Both the position numbers and the translations under genes were made by a program. Of a stretch of DNA of 64,000 bases, positions 25,696 to 34,037 are shown in pieces. The notes below the pieces were generated by a model that searched no databases, was not told the origin of the DNA, and saw only the letters and a list, made by a program, of their open reading frames with translations. Positions within the stretch are counted from its first letter, which is position 1. Each line of letters begins with the position of its first letter. Source of the DNA: Clostridia bacterium. Lineage in GTDB: Bacteria; Bacillota; Clostridia; Lachnospirales; Anaerotignaceae. The DNA is taken from contig RZZU01000011.1 in assembly GCA_009929735.1 (NCBI GenBank), positions 1-64,000 on the forward strand. The letters are read 5' to 3'.

Positions 25696-25725
25696 AAGCC
25701 ATGCGCCGCATGGCTTTCTTTTTTT
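25696..25725 (+). terminator. Riboswitch-controlled terminator
   Basis: AAGCCATGC / GCATGGCTT stem with a 3-base loop and CTTTTTTTG, between the lysine aptamer and the permease gene: the expression platform. Confidence 0.85.
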
Positions 25726-25873
25726 GTTTCTCAAACGATTGTATTGATTGCAGAAGCAAAAAGAAATTGCAGTGCTTGCGTGCGGGGGTTGTATAAAACG
25801 CAGCTGTTTCTCGAGGTTTCCAAAGCAAACGGTATTATATAATTATTTTTTGAGTCCGGGAAGGGGAAGGGTT

Positions 25874-27514
25874 ATGAAAAACACTACGAAAAACCCCATG
25901 GTCAATAAGATTGCAATCTTTTTGCTTCTGATCATGGCAATGACGTTTACTGTTTTTGCCGGCGAGGCGGAAGCAGGGGAAGTAAGTAATATGTATGCAA
26001 CATTTTGGTCTTTGGTACCGCCGCTTGTTGCCATTCTTTTGGCATTGATTACAAAAGAGGTTTATTCCTCACTGTTTGTAGGGATTGTTGTCGGTGCGCT
26101 GTTTCACAGTAATTTCAACTTGAAGCAGGCTTATTTGACGATTTTTACAAATCAAACAGACGGTGGTTTGCTGGCAAAGCTGTCTGACAGCTGGAATGTT
26201 GGCATTATCATTTTTTTAGTTATCCTTGGTATTATGGTGTCCCTGATGAACAAAGCCGGAGGCTCTGCGGCTTATGGTGAATGGGCACGTCATAAAATCA
26301 AAACAAGAAAGGGTGCTTTGTTATCTACCTTTATGCTGGGTGTTTTGATCTTTGTAGATGATTATTTTAACTGTTTGACTGTAGGCAGTGTAATGCGCCC
26401 TGTAACAGACACCCATAAGGTATCTCGTGCAAAGCTTGCTTATATTATTGATGCAACGGCAGCGCCTGTTTGTATTATTGCGCCGATTTCTTCTTGGGCG
26501 GCGGCGGTTGCGGGTGTTGTGGACGGTGTAAACGGATTGGATTTGTTTATTCGTGCGATTCCATATAATTTCTATGCATTATTGACCATCGTTACAATGA
26601 TAACTTTGACTGTGACAAACTTTGACTTTGGCCCCATGCGTCTGCATGAATGGAATGCACAGAATAATGATGATCTTTATACCACAGATGCCAGACCTTA
26701 TGCAGATACCACAGAGGGTGTGGTAAAAGGCAAGGGCAAGGTAATCGACTTGGTTTTACCTGTCATTGTTTTAATTATCTGTTGTGTGATTGGAATGATT
26801 TATACAGGCGGCTTTTTTGACGGTGCTTCCTTCGTTGATGCATTTGCCGGCTGTGATGCTTCCGTTGGTTTATTATTAGGCTCCGCAGGGGCATTGTTAA
26901 TTACGTTCTTGCTGTATATTCCCCGTGGTGTGTTAACCTTTCACGAATTTATGTCCTGCCTGCCTGAAGGTTTTAAGGCAATGGTACCTGCAATTTTGAT
27001 TTTGACCTTTGCTTGGACATTAAGCGGTATTACAGGTTTATTGGGTGCAAAAGAGTTTGTTGCGGGAATTTTGGCAAGCAACGTAGGAATGTTCCAGATT
27101 TTATTGCCTGTCATTGTATTTTTAATTGCTGTTTTTCTGTCTTTTGCAACAGGAACTTCTTGGGGAACCTTTGGTATCCTTTTGCCGATTGTGGTGCCTA
27201 TTTTAGACCCTACAAGTGAAATGTTGATTATTGCCGTAGCAGCTACCTTGGCTGGGGCGGTATGCGGTGACCATTGCTCGCCTATTTCCGATACCACCAT
27301 TATGGCGTCAACAGGTGCACAGTGCGACCATATTAATCACGTTTCCACACAGCTGCCCTATGCGTTTACGGTAGCGGCTGTTTCGGCGGTAAATTATGTT
27401 TTGGCTGCTTGGATTCAAAATTGGATGATTAACCTGCCAATTGCGATTGTATCTATGGTGGCTACAATCCTTTTCATTAAAATGATATATGGGTCAAAAG
27501 GGCAGAGAGCATAA
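25874..27514 (+). CDS. NhaC-family Na+/H+ antiporter-type permease, probable lysine transporter
   Basis: The ATG at 25874 follows AAGGGGAAGG; upstream open frame is leader RNA. The 546-residue protein has a cleavable or anchoring first helix ending in FAGEAEAG, then about 12 helices with NhaC-type motifs (IFVDDYFNCLTVGSVMRP, ATGTSWGTFGILLP, GDHCSPISDTT). Family members were annotated as Na+/H+ antiporters, but those behind lysine riboswitches (LysW type) are regarded as lysine importers, and that is the best call here. A terminator follows at 27554-27601. Confidence 0.9.
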   Translation: MKNTTKNPMVNKIAIFLLLIMAMTFTVFAGEAEAGEVSNMYATFWSLVPPLVAILLALITKEVYSSLFVGIVVGALFHSNFNLKQAYLTIFTNQTDGGLLAKLSDSWNVGIIIFLVILGIMVSLMNKAGGSAAYGEWARHKIKTRKGALLSTFMLGVLIFVDDYFNCLTVGSVMRPVTDTHKVSRAKLAYIIDATAAPVCIIAPISSWAAAVAGVVDGVNGLDLFIRAIPYNFYALLTIVTMITLTVTNFDFGPMRLHEWNAQNNDDLYTTDARPYADTTEGVVKGKGKVIDLVLPVIVLIICCVIGMIYTGGFFDGASFVDAFAGCDASVGLLLGSAGALLITFLLYIPRGVLTFHEFMSCLPEGFKAMVPAILILTFAWTLSGITGLLGAKEFVAGILASNVGMFQILLPVIVFLIAVFLSFATGTSWGTFGILLPIVVPILDPTSEMLIIAVAATLAGAVCGDHCSPISDTTIMASTGAQCDHINHVSTQLPYAFTVAAVSAVNYVLAAWIQNWMINLPIAIVSMVATILFIKMIYGSKGQRA

Positions 27515-27553
27515 CTTCTTTGCGTGACTGAAGTGAATAGCTACATGAAAAAA

Positions 27554-27601
27554 AAGGTGCCCTTCAAGTCATTTTATGACTTTTGGGGCACCCTTCTTTT
27601 T
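27554..27601 (+). terminator. Terminator after the lysine permease gene
   Basis: AAGGTGCCC with inner AAGTCA pairs with TGACTT and GGGCACCCTT; ends in CTTTTT. It may also serve the hemerythrin gene on the other strand. Confidence 0.85.
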
Positions 27602-27671
27602 GAACAAAAAAAGGACGGTAGTGAAAGCTGTTTTCTCAAGCAATCATACGATCCTTTTGTAAAGCAATGCA

Positions 27672-28076
27672 TTATTTCTGGGAAAGAATATGCTTTGCAA
27701 CTTTAACATCTTCCCGTTTAATATGGTTAATCAGCCAGTTGCCCACCTGCATATTGACCTCGCCAACCAGTTGGATTGTGGCACCTTCTGCCTTCAATCG
27801 AATGGCAATGCCATCTACAACTTTAATAAAATCCTCATGGTATTTTTTGTGATTTACGTAGTCAGGATAGTGAAATTTCTGCTGTAATACCTGCTCATGT
27901 GCAAAATGCGTTTTGGTATATTGGCTTAAAAAATCTACGGTACGAATCACTTCATTTCGTCCTTTTCCGGAGGAACAAGCCTCTAAAAGGTCATTAATTG
28001 CTTTAATTAATTGTTTATGCTCAGTATCAATTTGGATGTTGCCTGTTTCCAGTTCCTTTGTCCATGTAAAAGCCAT
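27672..28076 (-). CDS. Bacteriohemerythrin
   Basis: A 134-residue single-domain hemerythrin, binding O2 at a di-iron site. Ligand motifs in order: WTKELETGNIQIDTEHKQL (first His and Glu region), HFAHEQVL (HxxxE with flanking His), NHKKYHEDF (His pair) and LINHIKREDVK (final His/Asp). In anaerobes these proteins scavenge or sense oxygen. AAGGAGG precedes the ATG at 28076; the frame extends 10 codons upstream without a ribosome site. A small GGATAC / GTATCC hairpin at 28130-28146 lies in its leader region. Confidence 0.92.
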   Translation of the reverse strand: MAFTWTKELETGNIQIDTEHKQLIKAINDLLEACSSGKGRNEVIRTVDFLSQYTKTHFAHEQVLQQKFHYPDYVNHKKYHEDFIKVVDGIAIRLKAEGATIQLVGEVNMQVGNWLINHIKREDVKVAKHILSQK

Positions 28077-28421
28077 AAAATACCTCCTTGTTATCGCTGT
28101 TTTCATCTGTAGCTATAAAAAATGGATAAGGATACAATAAGTATCCCTTTTTGACATTTTAACACATTTTAATTTACATGAAAAGACTTATTAAAAAATA
28201 ATTTTTCTTTTTTAATAATAAATAAGGGGATATGAAAGCAGCTGTATCGGGAGATACTTGTGAAGAGTGAACCTTCATGGTAACATAAAGAAAAAGGCTA
28301 AAGAAATGGCAGGGGAGAGAAAGGACGTTTTATTTCAGCGTTTGCTTTGCTTTCTATGAAGTTTCTTGCGAAACGATTAAAAAAAGAGATGGAAAATTTT
28401 CTTACATCGGAGGAATGTGAA

Positions 28422-29267
28422 ATGTTTTGGTTAGGATGTCATTTATCGTCAGCAAATGGCTATCTTGCTATGGGGAAAGAGGCGGAGCGCATAGGAGCCA
28501 ATGTGTTTCAGTTTTTCACCAGAAATCCAAGGGGTGGCAGTGTAAAAGCCTTGAACAGAGAGGACGTGGAAGAATATATTTCCTTTGCGCAGCAACGAGG
28601 CTTAGGACCCCTGTTGGCCCATGCGCCGTATACCATGAATGCCTGTTCAGCGGATAAGGGCTTGAGAGAGTTTGCACGACGCATGATGGAGGAGGATTTG
28701 GAACGGTTGGAGCTTTTGCCAGATGTGATGTACAATTTTCACCCTGGCAGTCATGTGAAGCAAGGCGTGGATACAGGGATTATCATGATTAGTGAAATGC
28801 TGAACGAGGTTTTGGAAAAAGAGGGGAAGACACCAATTTTACTGGAAACGATGGCGGGCAAGGGCAGTGAAATAGGTCGTAGATTTGAAGAAATCCGCCA
28901 AATAATGGACAAGGTTGGGGGACATAAACGCTTGGGCGTTTGTCTGGATACCTGCCATGTCTATGATGGGGGATATGATATTGTGCAAAACTTAGATGCG
29001 GTTTTAGAGGAATTTGACCGTATCATCGGACTGGAACGGCTTCGTGCAATTCATTTGAATGATAGTAAAAACCCCATGGGAAGCCATAAAGACCGCCATG
29101 AAAAAATTGGAGAGGGTTCTTTGGGCGTAGAGGCGATTGCAGGAATCATAAACCATTCAAAACTGGCTCATCTTCCATTTTATTTGGAAACACCCAATGA
29201 GCTTGACGGCTATGCAGCAGAAATAGCGTTGCTGAAAGGATGCAGAAGGGTTTCAATACGAAATTAA
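28422..29267 (+). CDS. nfo: Deoxyribonuclease IV (endonuclease IV, Nfo)
   Basis: AP endonuclease of base-excision repair, cutting 5' to abasic sites with three zinc ions. The 281-residue TIM-barrel protein carries the family signatures [39 protein letters not shown] and [22 protein letters not shown]. The ATG at 28422 follows GGAGGAATG; the upstream in-frame extension has no ribosome site. Monocistronic, with the Ogt repair gene 269 bases downstream. Confidence 0.95.
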   Translation: MFWLGCHLSSANGYLAMGKEAERIGANVFQFFTRNPRGGSVKALNREDVEEYISFAQQRGLGPLLAHAPYTMNACSADKGLREFARRMMEEDLERLELLPDVMYNFHPGSHVKQGVDTGIIMISEMLNEVLEKEGKTPILLETMAGKGSEIGRRFEEIRQIMDKVGGHKRLGVCLDTCHVYDGGYDIVQNLDAVLEEFDRIIGLERLRAIHLNDSKNPMGSHKDRHEKIGEGSLGVEAIAGIINHSKLAHLPFYLETPNELDGYAAEIALLKGCRRVSIRN

Positions 29268-29371
29268 GACGTCGCAGTTTACCCATAACCACCGCTTTTG
29301 AAATTGGAAATCAATTTTATAAATGAAAAAACCACTGTTGATTTTTTGCAAAAAGGCATATTTTTGGGAAT

Positions 29372-29505
29372 AAAGTTTCGCACAAGCCTTTTCAAAACTG
29401 CACCGCCCAAGACAGGGCGGCTGCAAGTTTGCAGCTTTTGCGGAGCAAAAGTGCTTGACCAGCTTGCAGGGTTCGGGACAGAGGCCTGAGAACTTATGCC
29501 CTTTC
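29372..29505 (+). repeat. Second-type intergenic repeat, copy G
   Basis: It shares AAAGTTTCGC(A/T)CAAGCCTTTTCAAA and GCTTGCAGGGTTCGGGACAGAG..CC.GAGAACTT..GCCCTT with copy H at 49320-49390. Inside it is an insert with the CCGCCCAAGACAGGGCGG hairpin and CTTTTGCGGAGCAAAAGTG, blocks of the modular family. It lies between nfo and ogt. Confidence 0.75.
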
Positions 29506-29535
29506 GCAACGCTAGAACGAACATAGAAAAGAGGG

Positions 29536-30009
29536 ATGGAATTGGAGAAAATACATTTTTATCACAGCCCGGTTGGGACGTTGATTTTGGGGGAGGAGGA
29601 CGGCTTTCTTACCCGTGTGTCTTTTCACGAGGAAATGAAAGCACCTTTTGTTGTTGAAAAAACGCCTTTGCTTGAGGAAACGGCGAAACAGCTCACTGCA
29701 TTTTTCCAAGGGGAAAGAACCATTTTTGCCTTGCCGCTAAACCCAAAGGGAACGGCGTTCCAAAAAAAAGTATGGCAGGCACTTCAAGACATACCTTATG
29801 GCGTAACTGCCTCCTATGGGGAGATTGCGAGGAAAATTGACAATCCCAAGGGCAGCAGGGCAGTCGGCATGGCGAACAACAAAAATCCCATAGCCATTAT
29901 TATTCCCTGCCATCGGGTAATTGGCAGCAAAGGAAAGCTTGTGGGCTATGGCGGCGGTTTGGACAAGAAGGTTTTTTTGTTGGAGCTTGAGAAGAAGAAT
30001 AAAAAATAA
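29536..30009 (+). CDS. ogt: Methylated-DNA--protein-cysteine S-methyltransferase (Ogt)
   Basis: Suicide repair protein that takes alkyl groups from O6-alkylguanine onto a Cys. The 157-residue protein has the helix-turn-helix GTAFQKKVWQAL...YGEIA and the active-site IIPCHRV with acceptor C125, then GYGGG. The N-terminal part is short, as in Ogt. AAAGAGGG stands before the ATG (spacing short; a TTG two codons on is an alternative). A bidirectional terminator follows. Confidence 0.93.
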   Translation: MELEKIHFYHSPVGTLILGEEDGFLTRVSFHEEMKAPFVVEKTPLLEETAKQLTAFFQGERTIFALPLNPKGTAFQKKVWQALQDIPYGVTASYGEIARKIDNPKGSRAVGMANNKNPIAIIIPCHRVIGSKGKLVGYGGGLDKKVFLLELEKKNKK

Positions 30010-30010
30010 A

Positions 30011-30052
30011 CAAAAGCTGTTGGTTGGGGAGAACGATTGCCAACAGCTTTTG
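30011..30052. terminator. Bidirectional terminator between ogt and folT
   Basis: CAAAAGCTGTTGG pairs perfectly with CCAACAGCTTTTG (13 bp), 16-base loop. Confidence 0.8.
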
Positions 30053-30080
30053 TCCATATTTTGAAGCGTTTTGTTGATTG

Positions 30081-30593
30081 CTATGCTTTTTGTATTTTAT
30101 AAATTTGCGGTGTATAGCCAGCCAGAATACGGATAAGAATAATTTGGATTACCGTCATAACACAGGTCTGCACAATTCTTGTTGGCATTAATGCCAAAAA
30201 TGGCGTGCCGTATAGCATGGAAATCCAGAGGGTGTTTAAAAGCAGAGAGCCAATAATTTGCGTTAAAACGGATGCTATGACGATGTTCTTCATATTTGTC
30301 TTTTTATACAGAAAAACGCCGAATAGGATACCGGTTATAAATGCGGTAAAGGTAAAACCGGGGAAAAATTGTCCGATGGGGAACAGCGTTGCCCCGAGAA
30401 AATCCGCCAGTGCTGCGACAATTCCTGCGGAAACAGGCCCAAACAGGATACCTGCCATAGCGATAGGAACAAAGGCAAACCCTATTTTTAGGTTCCAAGC
30501 CGAAATGGAAAGAAACCGAGATAGAATGACGGAAATTGCCACCAAAAGTGCCATGATTACAAGGCGATGCGTTTTAGAAAAATTTTGCTGCAT
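30081..30593 (-). CDS. folT: Folate ECF transporter S component (FolT)
   Basis: The substrate-binding membrane subunit for folate uptake, working with a shared energy-coupling module encoded elsewhere. The 170-residue protein has six predicted helices and the family pattern LVIMALLVAISVILSRFLSI, then KIGFAFVPIAMAGILFGP and ALADFLGATLFPIG..FPGFTFTAFI. AAAGGAGG precedes the ATG at 30593. Folate rather than another vitamin is supported by the THF riboswitch in its leader. Confidence 0.93.
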   Translation of the reverse strand: MQQNFSKTHRLVIMALLVAISVILSRFLSISAWNLKIGFAFVPIAMAGILFGPVSAGIVAALADFLGATLFPIGQFFPGFTFTAFITGILFGVFLYKKTNMKNIVIASVLTQIIGSLLLNTLWISMLYGTPFLALMPTRIVQTCVMTVIQIILIRILAGYTPQIYKIQKA

Positions 30594-30730
30594 GAAAAAA
30601 GACCTCCTTTTTTGTGGTTGCGGGGTCTTTATAAAAATAAAAAACCCCTTCATTATCGTAAATAATACGCAAATATCCCCAAAGCCTTTTTGGGGTTGCT
30701 GTGATAATAAAGAGGAATCGCTTCTTCATT

Positions 30731-30838
30731 ATGTAACAGCGGGATGCGAGGTTTGTACCGCAAGGAATATCCTTTTCGTTCTCGTGGCAACTCCCCGTCC
30801 ACAAGACACTTAACGCACAAAGCCCTACTCTGTATTTG
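30731..30838 (-). ncRNA. Tetrahydrofolate (THF-I) riboswitch
   Basis: On the minus strand the folT-motif consensus is clear: ACAGAGTAGG at the 5' end, GTGCGTTAAGTGTC, GGACGGGGAGTTGCC, CGAACGAAAAGG, and CGCATCCCGCTGT at the 3' end, where ACAG pairs with CTGT as P1. It lies 138 bases before the folT start. Downstream, AAAGACC can pair with GGTCTTT covering the folT ribosome site, while GGGGTTT..AAGACCCC is a competing pairing, suggesting translational control. Confidence 0.93.
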
Positions 30839-30861
30839 CACATGGTTTCCCATGCAGTTTT

Positions 30862-30890
30862 ATTTTAGCATTCTTTTTTTAATCGGTAAA
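30862..30890 (-). promoter_or_regulatory. Promoter of folT
   Basis: Minus strand TTTACC (30890-30885), 17-base spacer, TAAAAT (30867-30862), just upstream of the THF aptamer. Confidence 0.55.
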
Positions 30891-30899
30891 TAGGCTTTT

Positions 30900-31472
30900 T
30901 TACAGAACAAAGGCACGGGTAAAGCTGTATTTTGAGTCAAAAGTACCCGCCAATAGGACTTTACCCATATCCATGCCAAATTCTTTGGTTAATTTGCGAA
31001 AAAGTCGGTCACTTTCCATAAAGCCACCGTTGGAAAAGCAAAAGCACATGGCAAAGGCTTCTTTTGAAATTTCCGCAAACTGTTCTTCGGGCACAGCAAT
31101 AATTTTTCGGCCTTTTTCTTCGGAAAGCTTTTCCTTTAATTCGGAAAGCTCAAAGTCTAAGTGCAAAAAGCCTTGGGAGGCATAGTAGATTGCGGTGATA
31201 AAATCCGCCAAATCTGCCGCTTCTTGAAAAGGCAGGGTGTTTTTGGATGGGCGGGGAAAGTCCCCGACTGTGCAGACAAACCAAGGCGTTTCCCCTGCAT
31301 GAAAGGAAGCCGCATATAATTTTTTTGTCAGGATAGCGGTTTCATTGACCGCAAATACTAAGGTGTTGCCTGTAATGTTAGAAACAATGGGTATTTTTCT
31401 TTGCTTTAGCAAAGGAATCAGTTGATCGGCTTCGCCGATTAAGCGAACCCCGTCCGTATGAAAACCGAGCAT
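30900..31472 (-). CDS. Uncharacterised 190-residue protein
   Basis: AAAGGAGGG precedes the ATG. The soluble protein starts MLGFHTDGVRLIG, contains a GETPWFVCTVGDFPRPSKN segment, a Lys/Glu-rich helix (about residues 108-125) and a Cys pair in MCFCFSNGG. No family recognised, no membrane segment. It lies alone between the THF riboswitch/folT and the divergent suf promoter; the 3' end is next to the folT promoter. Codon use looks like that of its neighbours. Confidence 0.7.
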   Translation of the reverse strand: MLGFHTDGVRLIGEADQLIPLLKQRKIPIVSNITGNTLVFAVNETAILTKKLYAASFHAGETPWFVCTVGDFPRPSKNTLPFQEAADLADFITAIYYASQGFLHLDFELSELKEKLSEEKGRKIIAVPEEQFAEISKEAFAMCFCFSNGGFMESDRLFRKLTKEFGMDMGKVLLAGTFDSKYSFTRAFVL

Positions 31473-31579
31473 AAGATGCCCTCCTTTTTATGTTTAATCA
31501 ATGTATCTATTGTAATATAGAGCAGAAGAAATGAAAAGAGTGTTTTATACAGGAAAAATGCTAAAAAAACGGAAAAACA

Positions 31580-31609
31580 TTGACAGGCTATTTGGAAAAT
31601 TGTTATAAT
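31580..31609 (+). promoter_or_regulatory. Promoter of the suf locus
   Basis: TTGACA (31580-31585), 18-base spacer, TATAAT (31604-31609). It would give a leader of about 215 bases before sufC. Confidence 0.8.
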
Positions 31610-31615
31610 TTAGGA

Positions 31616-31830
31616 TAGCTTTCCAGAGTGTTTTTGAAAACTCACTTTTGAAGTGTTTTTGACCAAGGGCAATCCATATCAGGCAAAAAATTCAGGCTAA
31701 TGTGAAGCGTAAGTCAGGTGTTTTTGACGGAATATGGGGCGTCATTGCGTAGAAGCATTGGAGTTCTAAGAAATACTTTCCTATGAACTTACCAAAGATA
31801 CAGACGAAAGTCTTTGAAACGGAGGATAGA
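31616..31830 (+). other. Long leader of the suf mRNA with a thrice-repeated decamer
   Basis: GTGTTTTTGA occurs at 31628-31637, 31653-31662 and 31718-31727, and CCATAT (31674-31679) can pair with ATATGG (31732-31737). No known regulatory RNA class is recognised. A long, non-coding leader before an iron-sulfur assembly operon may hold a control element. Confidence 0.35.
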
Positions 31831-31833
31831 ATT

Positions 31834-32544
31834 ATGTTGGAATTGAAGAACGTCTCTTTTTCAGCAGACGGAAGAGAGATATTGAAAAATATCAACTTGG
31901 TCATTGAGAACGAGAAATTTGTCGTTATCACTGGACCAAACGGCGGCGGAAAATCTACACTGGCGAAAGTGATTGCTGGAATTCAAAAACCCGATAGCGG
32001 TCAAATTTTGCTGGATGGACAGGATATTACCGATTGGGGTATTACAAAGCGTGCAAATTCTGGTATTAGCTTTGCATTTCAGCAGCCTGTGCGCTTTAAG
32101 GGCGTTACGGTGAAGGATTTGATTACCCTAGCAAGCGGCAAAAATTTGAGTACGGTGGCGGCCTGTGAATATTTGTCTGAGGTTGGTCTTTGCGCAAAGG
32201 ACTATATTGACCGTGAGATTAACGGCAGTCTTTCTGGCGGGGAGCTGAAGCGTATTGAAATTGCTACGGTTATGGCAAGAAAAACAAAGCTTACTTTGTT
32301 TGATGAGCCTGAGGCGGGCATTGATTTATGGAGCTTTAAAAACTTAATTAATGTGTTTGAAAAAATGCATTCAGAAATCAAAGGCTCTATTTTAATTATT
32401 TCTCATCAGGAACGAATTTTAAATATTGCCGATCAGATTGTGGTAATCAGCGGTGGACAAGTTGCCCAGGTTGGAACAAAAGAAGAAGTGTTGCCCGGAT
32501 TATTCGGTGTGGATTTGGGTTGCAAATATTTTAAGGAGGCATAG
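31834..32544 (+). CDS. sufC: SufC-type ABC ATPase, Fe-S cluster assembly
   Basis: The ATPase of the SUF iron-sulfur scaffold. The 236-residue protein has Walker A GPNGGGKST (about 32-40), the SufC-type Q-loop AFQQPVRFKG, the signature LSGGELKRIEI and Walker B LTLFDEPEAGID, then the H-loop SHQ. ACGGAGG precedes the ATG at 31834. It is followed at once by a SufB/D-like gene; no sufS, sufU or second SufB/D gene is adjacent, so this is the minimal two-gene SufC-SufB (SmsCB-like) type. Confidence 0.9.
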   Translation: MLELKNVSFSADGREILKNINLVIENEKFVVITGPNGGGKSTLAKVIAGIQKPDSGQILLDGQDITDWGITKRANSGISFAFQQPVRFKGVTVKDLITLASGKNLSTVAACEYLSEVGLCAKDYIDREINGSLSGGELKRIEIATVMARKTKLTLFDEPEAGIDLWSFKNLINVFEKMHSEIKGSILIISHQERILNIADQIVVISGGQVAQVGTKEEVLPGLFGVDLGCKYFKEA

Positions 32545-32548
32545 AAGC

Positions 32549-33472
32549 GTGTTTAGTGATATTATCAAAAACTTGCTCGCTGAGGTTGCGGGGATTGAAA
32601 ATATTTCTGCCATGGGTGCTTTTAATATCCGCAATAACGGCAAAAGCGCAGGCAGAAATTCTACAAAAAACATTCAGATTGTTCCCAAGGAAGATGGTTC
32701 GGGCATTGATATTTACATTAAGCCTGGCACAAAAAATGAAAACGTACACATTCCTGCGTTAGTGACAGAAACGGCTGTACATGATGTTGTATACAATGAT
32801 TTTCATATTGGTGAGGGCGCAGATGTAAGCATTATTGCCGGATGCGGCATTCATAACTGTGGCAGTGGCATATCGCAGCATGATGGCATTCATCGATTTT
32901 ATGTTGGTAAAAATGCAAGAATGAAATATGTCGAAAAGCATATCGGAGAAGGTGACGGGGAAGGTCAAAATATTATCAACCCTGAAACCCATATTTTTGC
33001 GGAGGAAAACAGTTATGTTGAGATGGATACCGTTCAGCTGAAGGGGATAGATTCCACAAAGCGGATTTCTAGTGCAAAATTAGCGGCAGGTGCGACGGTT
33101 GTCATCAAAGAAAAAATTATGACGCATGGTTCGCAGTATGCGGAAACTTCGTTTGATGTTGATCTGGAGGGAGAGGGCAGCAGCATAAACTTAATTTCCC
33201 GTTCTGTTGCAAGGGATAGCTCCAGACAGCTGTTCCGTTCCAAGCTTTGCGGAAACAATGCTTGCTATGGGCATTCTGAATGCGATGCGATTATCATGGA
33301 CAACGGCATTGTGGCCGCGGAACCTGAGATTATTGCCAATAATGTTGATGCGACCTTGATTCATGAGGCGGCTATCGGTAAAATTGCAGGAGAACAGCTG
33401 ACAAAGCTTATGACCTTAGGCTTGACGGAAAAAGAAGCGGAATCCCAAATTATTAACGGATTCTTAAAATAA
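32549..33472 (+). CDS. sufB: SufB/SufD-like scaffold protein, short form
   Basis: Partner of SufC. The start is GTG at 32549, eight bases after AAGGAGG which overlaps the end of sufC. At 307 residues it is much shorter than canonical SufB or SufD (over 400) and consists mainly of the beta-helix core (residues about 75-260), with the conserved C-terminal NNVDATLIHEAAIGKI. Such short proteins pair with SufC in archaea and Clostridia. It contains several Cys (GCGIHNCG, GNNACYGHSECDA) that could bind a cluster; this is inferred. Confidence 0.88.
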   Translation: MFSDIIKNLLAEVAGIENISAMGAFNIRNNGKSAGRNSTKNIQIVPKEDGSGIDIYIKPGTKNENVHIPALVTETAVHDVVYNDFHIGEGADVSIIAGCGIHNCGSGISQHDGIHRFYVGKNARMKYVEKHIGEGDGEGQNIINPETHIFAEENSYVEMDTVQLKGIDSTKRISSAKLAAGATVVIKEKIMTHGSQYAETSFDVDLEGEGSSINLISRSVARDSSRQLFRSKLCGNNACYGHSECDAIIMDNGIVAAEPEIIANNVDATLIHEAAIGKIAGEQLTKLMTLGLTEKEAESQIINGFLK

Positions 33473-33497
33473 AAAACGTCCCGAAGGAGATGGGTAT

Positions 33498-34022
33498 GTG
33501 AGCAGTGCGGTAAAAAGGGAAGTCATCAGCTGGATTAAGACAATTCTTCTGGCTGTGGTATTAGCGGGATTGGTGAACACATTTTTAATCGTAAATGCGC
33601 AGGTTCCCACAGGCTCTATGGAAACGACCATTATGACAGGGGATCGTATTATGGCACTTCGTACGTCCTATTGGCTTGATGAACCGCAAAGGGGAGATGT
33701 GGTTGTATTTCGCTATCCTGACGACCCCGAACAGAAAACGTTGTTTGTAAAGCGCATCATCGGCATGGGCGGAGATGTGGTAAAGGTGGAAAACGGCAGT
33801 GTTTACATCAATGGCGAGGTTTTGAATGAGCCTTATCTGGAGGTCATCACCCAAGGGAATTTCGGGCCTTTCGAGGTGCCGGAAGGATCCTATTTTATGA
33901 TGGGCGATAACCGAAACAGTTCTTTGGATTCCCGCTTTTGGGATAATAAATTTGTTGCACCGGATAAAATTTTAGGCAAAGTGGTGTTTCGTTACTTTAA
34001 GGGCTTCAAATGGATTTCATAA
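33498..34022 (+). CDS. lepB: Signal peptidase I
   Basis: It cleaves signal peptides outside the membrane. The 174-residue protein has one N-terminal membrane helix (about 12-32), catalytic Ser40 in PTGSME, catalytic Lys85 in VKRIIG, and the MGDNRNSSLDSR box. The GTG start follows AAGGAGA. It begins 25 bases after the SufB-like gene and is followed closely by a small membrane-anchored protein gene, so all may share one transcript. Confidence 0.94.
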   Translation: MSSAVKREVISWIKTILLAVVLAGLVNTFLIVNAQVPTGSMETTIMTGDRIMALRTSYWLDEPQRGDVVVFRYPDDPEQKTLFVKRIIGMGGDVVKVENGSVYINGEVLNEPYLEVITQGNFGPFEVPEGSYFMMGDNRNSSLDSRFWDNKFVAPDKILGKVVFRYFKGFKWIS

Positions 34023-34037
34023 GCGGAGGGCTGATGG

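Noticed and set aside
30574-30853. Minus-strand frames over the folT leader
   Set aside because: They run across the THF riboswitch, whose conserved blocks explain the sequence.
32453-32548. Longer start for the SufB-like gene inside sufC
   Set aside because: The upstream in-frame extension overlaps sufC and lacks a ribosome site, whereas GTG 32549 follows AAGGAGG.
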